Assembly (NCBI RefSeq): GCF_001468085.1
Contig: NZ_LNZB01000004.1
Span: 21,511-85,510 of the forward strand
Source: Legionella waltersii
GTDB taxonomy: Bacteria > Pseudomonadota > Gammaproteobacteria > Legionellales > Legionellaceae
Reading direction: 5' to 3'
DNA: 64,000 nt
In this document: one piece after another, positions 40,232 to 48,012 of the stretch
Layout: the number at the start of each line of letters is the position of its first letter
How positions within the stretch are numbered: the stretch's first letter is position 1
Program-made: the position numbers and the translations under genes
Notes under the pieces: generated by a model
The model's database searches: none
What the model was told of the DNA's origin: nothing
The model's input: only the letters and a program-made list of their open reading frames with translations

Positions 40232-41371
40232 TTAAAGAACTCTGGCTCCCCGAAATAAAGTCGATTGGGATTCAGACTCTATTCGTTCCACTGCTTTGAT
40301 AAAATCATTACTCTGTAAATGCTTTATGGTGTTTAAATACCGCTCTTTCCCAAGAGTTTCGTAGGCTTTAATGTCTACTGCATCTGCTTCGTTTACTACC
40401 TGAGTCCAAGACCAGACTGCAATCCACCACTCAATGATTGGTTTGTAGGCAGCCAACCAGGCTTTAAGACTTTCATTTTTAGAAGCATCCGAGAAATAGC
40501 AGTTGATAAAAGCAAGCTCTGCCTCAGAGCTCAGTTTTGCTTCCACACAAAAATAGACTAGATCCCATAGCAAATCATTGTTACTTGAGTATTCCCAATC
40601 GATTTGATACAGCATTACCTCTTCTGGGGTTGCTCCCTGTTTAACAAGGAAGTTTCCTGGAGTTGTATCGTTATGACAAGGTACACTGGGAATTTCATAA
40701 TTAGAAAATAATTGCTGCAATTGATGCATTTTATCTTCAATAAATCGCGTGTCACCAGGGAATTTAAACCCCTTTTCTTTTAAATTTTGCAGTAATTGAG
40801 CGTTTCTACCAAAAAAATCGACGTTATTTACAAATTTGGAAGAACCATGCATAGTCTTCATCATGCTTGCAATTTTTTGTAGGATGCCCTCTCTAGCAAG
40901 AAGCGATTGATCCAATGCCTTTGCATCTTTAATAAATTGTGCTAATTGCAGACCGTCAGAACTGTCATAGAAATCAATCGGAACGTTAACTCCTAATTGA
41001 CTCGCTTGGATGGCATTGTTTTTTTCATCACCGCGATTGATAAATGCAGAAGATCCCCTTCCAGGAACTCGTAATACCCATTCCTTCTTCAAAGTTCGAT
41101 CTTTGACGCGATAACTACTGTTTGTCATGCCACCTGATAACAATTTAAACCTTAAAACATCCATTCCTAAAGACTGTAAAAAAGGGATACGATGAACGGT
41201 TGGTAGTAATTCCACGTATTTTTTAGTCAGTTGTGAGTACTTTCTCCATTCACTATTGACTGCTCCTGCCCTTGCGAGACTTGCATTATCCAATAAGCTA
41301 AGAATATAAATGACCAAATGCTCACTCAATGTAGGCTTTGCATGATTTTCTCCGAAGAATTTTATTTTCAT
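40232..41371 (-). CDS. licA: F-box protein fused to choline/ethanolamine-kinase-like domain (LicA-type)
   Basis: A 379-residue protein with two modules. Residues about 13-50 (TLSEHLVIYILSLLDNASLA, then VNSEWRKYSQ) match a eukaryotic F-box, the Skp1-binding motif of SCF ubiquitin ligases. The rest is an aminoglycoside-phosphotransferase/choline-kinase fold: a nucleotide loop LLSGGMTNSSYRV (77-89), WVLRVPG with the ATP-contacting segment, Brenner motif CHNDTTPGNF (232-241) and the choline-kinase motif YQIDWEYSSNNDLLWDLVYF (255-274), whose Asp258 would bind Mg. GAGG lies five bases ahead of ATG. L. pneumophila has an F-box protein called LicA of this kind; the symbol is given on that recollection. 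It is probably a Dot/Icm effector acting in the host on choline or ethanolamine substrates or their proteins. Confidence 0.85.
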   Translation of the reverse strand: MKIKFFGENHAKPTLSEHLVIYILSLLDNASLARAGAVNSEWRKYSQLTKKYVELLPTVHRIPFLQSLGMDVLRFKLLSGGMTNSSYRVKDRTLKKEWVLRVPGRGSSAFINRGDEKNNAIQASQLGVNVPIDFYDSSDGLQLAQFIKDAKALDQSLLAREGILQKIASMMKTMHGSSKFVNNVDFFGRNAQLLQNLKEKGFKFPGDTRFIEDKMHQLQQLFSNYEIPSVPCHNDTTPGNFLVKQGATPEEVMLYQIDWEYSSNNDLLWDLVYFCVEAKLSSEAELAFINCYFSDASKNESLKAWLAAYKPIIEWWIAVWSWTQVVNEADAVDIKAYETLGKERYLNTIKHLQSNDFIKAVERIESESQSTLFRGARVL

Positions 41372-41596
41372 TGAACCTCACAGAACCGAACTAATAACGC
41401 ACAGACTGTGAATTATGTTTTAATTTACTCTCAATTCCTAGATAGTATTTGTATTTCCATAGAAAATAGTCACCTAAGACACGTTGGCTTACTTATATCT
41501 TACTCAAACAAATTGCTGTATTTCTTATCAATATACTTGCCAACAAGCAATAAGTCTTCTAACATTAATACCCATATTTACATTGCGGAACACATA

Positions 41597-42160
41597 ATGG
41601 TAACTGATAAACTGTTAGGTAAGCAGTCAGTGATGATATCGCTGGATGTAGATGGTTTTTTATTTGATCGATTAAATCAAATTACCAAGGCAGGTTTTAA
41701 TTTAGTTGAAATTAATTCAACTGATGTAAAATTGTTTACGTCTATCAAAAACCAATATCCGAATCTAAAAATTGGTGCGTCAGGAGTTATCAGCACTTCT
41801 GAATTGGAGGAGTGCTACAATGCTGGAGTTGACTTTGCATCCAGTCCGGGCTTTCTGCCATCTATAGCTCAGACCGCCAGTGTGTATTCCATGAATTATT
41901 TTCCTGGAGTAGCTACTGTTTCTGAGGCCATGGCCGCAAACAGTTTAGGATTTAATTACGTAAAACCTTATCCCGCTACCCTTAGTTTTTGCACCTTGCT
42001 CAACAAATGCATGCCCAAAGTATCTATACTTCCAACAGACATTGAATTTGAAGAAATTGAGCATTTTCTAAATTTACCCTCGGTGAGTGTAGTGGTTATT
42101 AATAATCCTGATATTAAGCAGTTAATTGCTTCAATGAATGCTACACAATCCATTGCTTAG
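41597..42160 (+). CDS. KDPG-aldolase-like TIM-barrel protein
   Basis: The open frame extends to 41408, but the first 63 codons read like intergenic DNA. ATG 41597 gives 187 residues that align with the Eda fold: LVEINSTD (Glu of the active site), IGASGVI, DFASSPGF, FPGVATVSEAMAA, and the Schiff-base Lys in NYVKPYPA. The C-terminal phosphate-binding GG of FCPTGGI is replaced by ILPTDIE, and the active-site Arg after the Glu is missing. It may therefore be an aldolase of altered specificity or a non-enzymatic relative. It is divergent from the F-box gene. No edd or uronate-pathway gene is nearby. Confidence 0.72.
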   Translation: MVTDKLLGKQSVMISLDVDGFLFDRLNQITKAGFNLVEINSTDVKLFTSIKNQYPNLKIGASGVISTSELEECYNAGVDFASSPGFLPSIAQTASVYSMNYFPGVATVSEAMAANSLGFNYVKPYPATLSFCTLLNKCMPKVSILPTDIEFEEIEHFLNLPSVSVVVINNPDIKQLIASMNATQSIA

Positions 42161-42214
42161 ACTTTAATTCGCTACTCTGAAATGAGAGGTAGGCATAGTT
42201 ATTGATAGCTCAAT

Positions 42215-43234
42215 TTATGAGAACTCGATTCTATTACGCCCCAAACGCTTACCTTTTAGCAATGCAAATCGAGCATTTTGTATAAGATTCTCAACCGTTG
42301 AATTCTTCTCATCAAAAACAGTAACACCAATCGTTGCTTTAAACGTTATTTTGTCGCTGGGTAATTGTACTTCTGCCTTGGCTATATTGTCCCTAATACG
42401 ATTGACCACTGTTTTGATGTTATCAATATTTGGCGCGTGGATAATCACAATAAAATCTTCATCATGTCCTCTCGCGATAGTATCTTCATCACGACAAGAC
42501 TTCAGTAAGGTGCTTGAAGTTACAGTGAGCACTTGATCCCCTGCTTCTTTACCATATTTTTCATTAATCGCTTGTAGATGATCAATATCTACAATTGCCA
42601 CCGCAAAGGAGGACTTCTCTTTTTGGCTTTCTCCAATTTGGTAATTTAAGATTTTTAAACATGATTCGTAACCCCAAGCTCTGGTTAGCTCATCAGTAAA
42701 GCTTGTTCTATCCGTATTAGCAATCTCTTGCAGAAACAGCTTTTGGGCTTTAGATAATCGATAATTGCGAATCTCAGTCTCGATCAGCCTGACAATATCG
42801 TTTAAGTTTGTTAAATCGGTAAGTCCAAAAGTTCTAGGTTTATAATCAAATAAAATTAACGAACCAATTTTCTTTCCATGCCTCTCAAAAATGGGGCAGC
42901 TAACGTAAAATCTTAAGTTAGGCTCCTTAACCACCAGTCGATGATTTTTTAACCGTTCATTTTTTGCAGTATCTTCGACAACAAAAATGTCATCGTTATT
43001 GAATTCATTAAAAAAGGGCATAAATAAATCAATTTGACTGATATCAAAGGAAACAACCGGTTTCGCGAGCTGTCTTTTTTCATCAAATAAACAAATTGCA
43101 ATACCGCTAACATTAAACATTCGCTTTGCTAGGCGTGCTAAACGCTCAAAATTATGTTCAATTGGAGTACTGAGCAAGTTTCCAATTTGATTACTAATTA
43201 GATTCAAATTAGCCAGAAAACTATCGTTTAACAT
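42215..43234 (-). CDS. GAF-GGDEF protein with degenerate HDEDF signature
   Basis: A 339-residue cytoplasmic protein. Residues about 25-160 form a GAF-like sensor (SGIAICLFDEKRQLAKPVVS... RFYVSCPIFERHGKKIGSLILFDYKPR). Residues 170-339 form a GGDEF-fold domain: SFTDELTRAWGYE, AVAIVDIDHLQAINEKYGKEAGDQVL, and GVTVFDEKNSTVENLIQNARFALLKGKRLGRNRIE. The A-site signature that should read GGDEF is HDEDF (257-261), and FKxxND is LQAINE, so cyclase activity is doubtful. It starts 25 bases after parB and is very probably in its operon. A c-di-GMP-binding or regulatory role is possible. Confidence 0.88.
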   Translation of the reverse strand: MLNDSFLANLNLISNQIGNLLSTPIEHNFERLARLAKRMFNVSGIAICLFDEKRQLAKPVVSFDISQIDLFMPFFNEFNNDDIFVVEDTAKNERLKNHRLVVKEPNLRFYVSCPIFERHGKKIGSLILFDYKPRTFGLTDLTNLNDIVRLIETEIRNYRLSKAQKLFLQEIANTDRTSFTDELTRAWGYESCLKILNYQIGESQKEKSSFAVAIVDIDHLQAINEKYGKEAGDQVLTVTSSTLLKSCRDEDTIARGHDEDFIVIIHAPNIDNIKTVVNRIRDNIAKAEVQLPSDKITFKATIGVTVFDEKNSTVENLIQNARFALLKGKRLGRNRIEFS

Positions 43235-43259
43235 AAAATTCGCCTCGTTTTACAATAAA

Positions 43260-44159
43260 TTATTTTTTTGTTAAATAAAAATTGGCAAAATCATTAATGC
43301 TTCTCTCTATTTTTTGAACTAATTCATTGTATTTATCGTGATTCACTATCGAATCATCTATTTTTATTTTTCCTTGGCTTAGGCTCATAACCGTTTTTCC
43401 ATTAAACTTTAATTTACTCTCAATCACTTTTTGCTGAGGTTTACGATTCAGTTTTTTATCAATTATTTTTTCGACTGTCTTAATAACCCGCTTTTCTCCG
43501 TAACCATGTGCTATTTTACTTGCAATGGACATTAAAGCCTCTATGTACATGGTCCCTTTATTCACTATTTGAAGAATAGCTTGCGCGGTTTTTGCGGAGA
43601 CACGCGATAAGTCACCCACGGCACTCCATATTTCAGCCGGAACTTGAGCAAAGGTTAAATACAACTTCAAATGGCTTGGCGTTATGTTCAAGCTTTTACA
43701 TAACTCTTCTTCAGTAGTGCTTTCATTAGCTATTAGGCTGTGATAGAACATGCCCTTGGAGTAATCAGAAACATTTTCTTTCTCATTTTCCGAAACCAAA
43801 ATACCCACCGCTTGTTCGAAACTAACACTTTTTACAACAGCCTTCACCAACAAATTATTTTGTTTACACGCGATCCATCTTCTGTATCCTGCAATAACGA
43901 TGTATTCAGCATTATGATCATCTTTAGGTCTAAAGACCTCGGATGTTTTAACCACAATAATGGGCTGGCATTGACCAATGTGCTTAATACTAGATGCTAA
44001 CTCATCAATATTACCTAGCTCAAATGGTTTTCTGTCTCTAAACATCCAGGTATCTAGTTTCAGACAATCAAGCTCTACAATTTGTTCGGTATAACCCAAT
44101 TCGTTGGTTGCACTTTGAAATCGTTCCAATAACACATCGGATAAGCAAAAATTTTGCAT
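43260..44159 (-). CDS. parB: ParB-like partition protein
   Basis: A 299-residue ParB/Srx-fold protein. The N-terminal part has RKPFELGNIDELASSIKHIGQCQPIIVV and the CTP/box-II-like GYRRWIACKQ in place of GERR(Y/W)RA, followed by a helix-turn-helix region (ESTTEEELCKSLNITPSHLKLYLTFAQVP) and a Lys-rich C-terminus. This is a plasmid-type partition factor that would bind a centromere (parS) near the operon. AAGGAG precedes the start. It follows parA by two bases. I found no clear parS repeat. Confidence 0.88.
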   Translation of the reverse strand: MQNFCLSDVLLERFQSATNELGYTEQIVELDCLKLDTWMFRDRKPFELGNIDELASSIKHIGQCQPIIVVKTSEVFRPKDDHNAEYIVIAGYRRWIACKQNNLLVKAVVKSVSFEQAVGILVSENEKENVSDYSKGMFYHSLIANESTTEEELCKSLNITPSHLKLYLTFAQVPAEIWSAVGDLSRVSAKTAQAILQIVNKGTMYIEALMSIASKIAHGYGEKRVIKTVEKIIDKKLNRKPQQKVIESKLKFNGKTVMSLSQGKIKIDDSIVNHDKYNELVQKIERSINDFANFYLTKK

Positions 44160-44161
44160 GA

Positions 44162-44866
44162 TTATCTCCTTTCTGCCACTGACAGAGGATTAACTGATGG
44201 TGCAAAATCATCGGTTTTCTTGGATTCCATTTGTGCTGGATTTTTTACCTTTACACCTGCAATTTTCATAATTTCATCAGCTAAGGCCAAAAATTGCTTA
44301 TGGCTTTCGGAGCTAGGATGATACGTTCCAACCCACATTCCTTGGAACGGGCTTTCTACGACAGCCGCTAAATTTGAAATATAGGTTTCAAACGCTAAAC
44401 CTGTGTTGATTAATTCTGCAATGAGCTGAAGCGATAATTTGTGTCGCCTATTGATCTTGCAACCTAGAATCTTAAAAGGCTTTTGGGCCATTTTAGGTAT
44501 TGCAATTGCATCGGTTAAATTGGTCTGATCCAGGAAGCTTGGAGAGCATGGTAGAATAATAAAGTCAGACAGCATGATGGCTTTAAAGGCTGCTGGCATG
44601 TAATTCGGAGGAGTATCTAAAATGACGAAATCGTAGGTCCGCCTTAAGCTTTCCATTTTTTCCATTGGTTTTTCTTCAAACATTTCTACCACAAAACCAA
44701 TAGATTCTCCTTGTCTAGCCCAATTGATGGCATCAGGTTTGTCTTTATCCATGTCCGCCACAATTGCCTTGAATCCTTTCTCATTTAACGCGCCGCACAA
44801 GTTTATTGCCGTAGTAGTTTTAGTACTACCCCCCTTTGATTGGCTTATAGCTATTACAAATCCCAT
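44162..44866 (-). CDS. parA: ParA-family partition ATPase
   Basis: A short (234-residue) ParA without an N-terminal DNA-binding domain (type Ib size). The deviant Walker A is SKGGSTKTTTAINL (residues 9-22), with the signature Lys; Walker A' is VADMDKDKPDAINW, and Walker B is FVILDTPPNY. The last 25 residues are a Lys/Pro/Ser tail. A strong AGGAGG site precedes the ATG. With parB and the GAF-GGDEF gene it forms a minus-strand operon, which is unlike the chromosomal parAB next to gidB, so a plasmid or integrative-element origin is likely. Confidence 0.92.
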   Translation of the reverse strand: MGFVIAISQSKGGSTKTTTAINLCGALNEKGFKAIVADMDKDKPDAINWARQGESIGFVVEMFEEKPMEKMESLRRTYDFVILDTPPNYMPAAFKAIMLSDFIILPCSPSFLDQTNLTDAIAIPKMAQKPFKILGCKINRRHKLSLQLIAELINTGLAFETYISNLAAVVESPFQGMWVGTYHPSSESHKQFLALADEIMKIAGVKVKNPAQMESKKTDDFAPSVNPLSVAERR

Positions 44867-44991
44867 AATTCCTCCTGATTAAAATTATGGTCATTTTTTC
44901 TTAGTATAGAACATAAAAAATCAAATAGTTAATAAGTAGATCAATAAGATTGGAATTAATATCAAAGTGTGATGGTCGAAGACTATTTTGG

Positions 44992-46194
44992 TTATTTTTT
45001 GAGTTTTTGTATGCGATCAAGTGCTTGTAGTGGAAGTAGAAGCCAATAGTGACCTTCATTTTTCATATGACCAGCAATAAGGGTTGCCTTATCACCACCG
45101 CCCCAAAACACATCTCCTCTTACTTTGCCACGTATTGCGCCCCCCGTATCTTGAGCAATCATTAGGCGTTGCATAGGTTTATTGACATTGGGATCATGAC
45201 TATCAGGTCTGGTTGTACTTAACCACAGAGGAGTCCCCATTGGAATCCACTTTCTATCAATGGCCATGGAATAACCCGGAGTCAACGCTACTCCTTGAGA
45301 TCCCAAGGCACCGTCTAACGATAGTTTTTTGAAAAATAGGAATGATTTGTTTTTATTAATCACAGCATCCATTTGCTTAGGATGGGCTTCTAGATACTTC
45401 TTGATACGTTGCATAGAGGCATTGTCTTTAGTCATCACTCCTTTGTTGATTAATACACTGGCAATTGAAGTATAGGTAGCGCCGTTTTGGCCATCATACC
45501 CAACATACATTTGTGTACCATCAGGAAGTTCAATAACTCCAGAGCCTTGAATTTCCAGAAATACTCTATCAACAGGGCTGTGAATCCATGCAATCACTTT
45601 CGCTTTATCTTTGATTGCCCCTTTATTGATTTCTTCGCGTGTATAATAGGGAACAATCTTAGTTCCAGCGACCCTACCCACTATTGTTTTCTTTTTTAAT
45701 TGGGGTAAAAATAGCCCTAAATCTACGGTGACTAAATCTTTTGGTAACTCATACAAAGGAACACTGTATTCGGAGGTTTTAGTAAGGCTACCCTTAAACA
45801 GAGGCATGTAATAGCCTGTAAATAAGCCTTTAACGGGTTGGTCGTTATAAAACTCCACTGGTGAAAACCATTTTTCAAAAAAGACCTTAGCAGCTTGTTC
45901 GTTGATTGATTTAATTTTAACGGCGGCGCGACAAGCTGGATGCCAATCCCCTGCCTCTAAGTAGATTTGCGGGGTTCCAACAACACGGCCAGAATCTTGT
46001 TTAAGAAAAACTCGGCAAGAGGTTTGAAATGTTTGAAATGACTTTTTAAATTGGCCTTTATCCCAGCCAGGCAAAGTATTAAACTGCACCTGTCTGTATT
46101 GAGGTTTTGGCTGCTGCTGTGAATACCACCAGCTCACCACACCAAAAGCTATAGCAGTTACAGCTATCAATAAATAAGTCAATTTCACTTTCAT
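44992..46194 (-). CDS. mltA: Membrane-bound lytic murein transglycosylase A
   Basis: Cleaves peptidoglycan glycan strands with formation of 1,6-anhydromuramic acid. ATG 46194 (MKVKLTYLL) is preferred over an upstream TTG; 400 residues. A hydrophobic N-terminus (4-24) has no lipobox Cys, so it is probably anchored by this helix and not by lipid. The MltA/double-psi-barrel part shows LFTGYYMPLFKG, YYTREEINKGA, WIHSPVDRVFLEIQGSGVIELPDG, and the 3D-type C-terminal motif LMIAQDTGGAIRGKVRGDVFWGGG with its catalytic Asp (QDTG) and second Asp (GDVFWG). It is adjacent to pilus genes but separated by 109 bases. Confidence 0.96.
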   Translation of the reverse strand: MKVKLTYLLIAVTAIAFGVVSWWYSQQQPKPQYRQVQFNTLPGWDKGQFKKSFQTFQTSCRVFLKQDSGRVVGTPQIYLEAGDWHPACRAAVKIKSINEQAAKVFFEKWFSPVEFYNDQPVKGLFTGYYMPLFKGSLTKTSEYSVPLYELPKDLVTVDLGLFLPQLKKKTIVGRVAGTKIVPYYTREEINKGAIKDKAKVIAWIHSPVDRVFLEIQGSGVIELPDGTQMYVGYDGQNGATYTSIASVLINKGVMTKDNASMQRIKKYLEAHPKQMDAVINKNKSFLFFKKLSLDGALGSQGVALTPGYSMAIDRKWIPMGTPLWLSTTRPDSHDPNVNKPMQRLMIAQDTGGAIRGKVRGDVFWGGGDKATLIAGHMKNEGHYWLLLPLQALDRIQKLKK

Positions 46195-46303
46195 AACGGA
46201 CAATTTTTACACGTTATGAGAAAAAATGCAACTTAAATTTCATGCTCAGTGTATAGAATTGAACTATTTTTGGTAAAAAATTCATCAGTCTCTCAGCTAA
46301 AGG

Positions 46304-46831
46304 TCAAAGCAAAAAATAACGCCAAGTGCTAATCCCCTCACTCACTTTTTCAACCTCTGTTTTACATTCCGACAATCGAGAAACAGTAAAGTATCGAAGC
46401 TGCAATAGCAATTCATTGGAATTCTCAGTTTTTCCATAGGTGATAGTCAACCGAAAATGGTGTGACACATAATTCACCTCTCCTTTAGAAATAACAAGAC
46501 AAGGAAAATCACCTAGATCTTCTATAAAATAGTTAAATCTTCTGTCCCCTATTTGTAAAACACATGTGGAATTCAATAGAACATGAATTATTTCTTTAGA
46601 GCTTAAATGATGCCTACTTATGCATTTCGAGTTCAGTGCTGAATGCCCATTATTAACTATTTGCTCTGCTAGGTACTCCATACTATAGAATTTTTGATGA
46701 TTCTCTTCTTCGCGATTGATTAATTTTAAATACAATCCAGTTTGTTGAATTCCTGTTGCAATAAGTAAAGCAAAAACAAACAACATCAAGAGGGTTGCAA
46801 CTAAAATAAAGCCCTTGCAAGATTGATTCAT
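46304..46831 (-). CDS. PilX-like type IV pilus minor pilin/assembly protein
   Basis: A 175-residue protein starting with a PilX_N-type N-terminus: KGFILVATLLMLFVFALLIATGIQQTGLYLKL, then Cys pairs in the C-terminal part. In Pseudomonas PilX is part of the minor-pilin priming complex with PilV, PilW and PilE. The start overlaps the stop of the PilW-like gene (ATGA). There is no classical prepilin Glu5 after FILV, as in other PilX proteins. It is last of three coupled genes. Confidence 0.8.
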   Translation of the reverse strand: MNQSCKGFILVATLLMLFVFALLIATGIQQTGLYLKLINREEENHQKFYSMEYLAEQIVNNGHSALNSKCISRHHLSSKEIIHVLLNSTCVLQIGDRRFNYFIEDLGDFPCLVISKGEVNYVSHHFRLTITYGKTENSNELLLQLRYFTVSRLSECKTEVEKVSEGISTWRYFLL

Positions 46832-47571
46832 GTGCTTCGCACCGTAAACAAAATAGTGTTGACATTGTATTTTGGATCGCCTAACAAGATACTGATTAAC
46901 ACACGATGATTTATTGTTTCTTTTAACACTTGAAACACAGAGATTAAGGAACTGAGTTCTTCTGAATGTATTAATCGGTAGTAAAAGTGTTTATGCCCGT
47001 TTGCGTCGGTCTTCATGAACCATTTTTCTTCTAGCCACTGACCAATGTACGCATTGAGTTGATAATCAAAGAGTATAGGCTCAACAAGAGTAATTAAATA
47101 CCCACCTGCATGTCGTTGTACTGAAGCTACTCGATGCACTTCTGCATGCAAGCAATCAGCCATGATTATCGGGTAATTTGGGCCTATCGGCTTATCTTCA
47201 GATACTAAGACTTGTTGTCGTCCTATAATCTTGCTAATTTCAGCGTATGTACTGCTCATGTGGTGGATCTCGAGGGAATCTTCATGATCATGATCAATTT
47301 GGAAAACAGTTAGCGGAATATCCATGTTACGCCTGTCTGCTGATTGTAAATGATCAACTCTTCGACATGGAGAAAACCCTGCTTGCCTGATATTTTGACC
47401 TAATAATTCACCTATCCATTGCAGCTCTATATTGAACTCAATAATCTCTTGACTCTTGATGTACTGTTCCTTAATCGATAAATACACTTGTAACAGCACA
47501 GAAAATAAAATGCTTGTGATGAAAAGGCTAACTAACAGTTCTGATAAGGTGAAACCTTGCTCTTTTTTCAT
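46828..47571 (-). CDS. PilW-like type IV pilus minor prepilin
   Basis: The true start is ATG 47571 (MKKEQGFTLSELLVSLF), overlapping the stop of the preceding gene as ATGA; the open frame also extends 19 codons into that gene. It has 247 residues, with a prepilin peptidase site at G|FTLSE, the conserved Glu5, a hydrophobic helix to about residue 30, and a PilW-type body (IGQNIRQAGFSPCRR). As in Pseudomonas it would join the tip complex of the type IV pilus. Confidence 0.87.
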   Translation of the reverse strand: MKKEQGFTLSELLVSLFITSILFSVLLQVYLSIKEQYIKSQEIIEFNIELQWIGELLGQNIRQAGFSPCRRVDHLQSADRRNMDIPLTVFQIDHDHEDSLEIHHMSSTYAEISKIIGRQQVLVSEDKPIGPNYPIIMADCLHAEVHRVASVQRHAGGYLITLVEPILFDYQLNAYIGQWLEEKWFMKTDANGHKHFYYRLIHSEELSSLISVFQVLKETINHRVLISILLGDPKYNVNTILFTVRST

Positions 47572-47897
47572 TTTGATGTGCCCAGATACCTGTGAGATCT
47601 GGATAGTGACCGAGCACCATTTAACCATTCAACCTTTAAATTCAATTCGCCATGAGTGTTGTGAACCTTTAATTCAAAAGGTTTTTCTGGTTTTTTAATA
47701 GTATCACTATGAGCAATGAACAACTCCTCTGTTTGATCAAGAATATTAGAGGCTTTTGAATAGAGTTGAGTTTGATTAATGACTGATTTAATTTTTGAGC
47801 GCTGTTCTAATAATCCTAAGGCAATTGTCATTATGAGCATAAGCGACAACAATACTTCGAGCAGGGAAAATCCCTTTGAAAGTTCCATCGTATTCAT
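47568..47897 (-). CDS. PilV-like type IV pilus minor prepilin, short
   Basis: A 109-residue protein with prepilin site G|FSLLE followed by VLLSLMLIMTIALGLLEQ, the PilV pattern. It is shorter than typical PilV (about 150-180), with a brief C-terminal domain. It leads the coupled set PilV-PilW-PilX. A second ATG three codons in (47888) is an equally good start. fimT, pilE and pilY1, the usual members, are absent here. Confidence 0.82.
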   Translation of the reverse strand: MNTMELSKGFSLLEVLLSLMLIMTIALGLLEQRSKIKSVINQTQLYSKASNILDQTEELFIAHSDTIKKPEKPFELKVHNTHGELNLKVEWLNGARSLSRSHRYLGTSK

Positions 47898-48012
47898 CCT
47901 GAGGTTGGTTTGACAAAGGAAGAATACTTCTCTTTATTTCATTTTTCAAGGATATGATGACATATAGCCCTTGCTTCGGTAATATGAAGTTTATTTTTGG
48001 TTAGGAGTACGA

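Noticed and set aside
41408..41596. 63-codon N-terminal extension of the aldolase-like gene
   Set aside because: It has intergenic-type composition, no family similarity and would precede a complete barrel start.
44867..44991. Search for parS or an operator upstream of parA
   Set aside because: The stretch is AT-rich and has no clear iterated or palindromic 12-16-mer, so no centromere is claimed.
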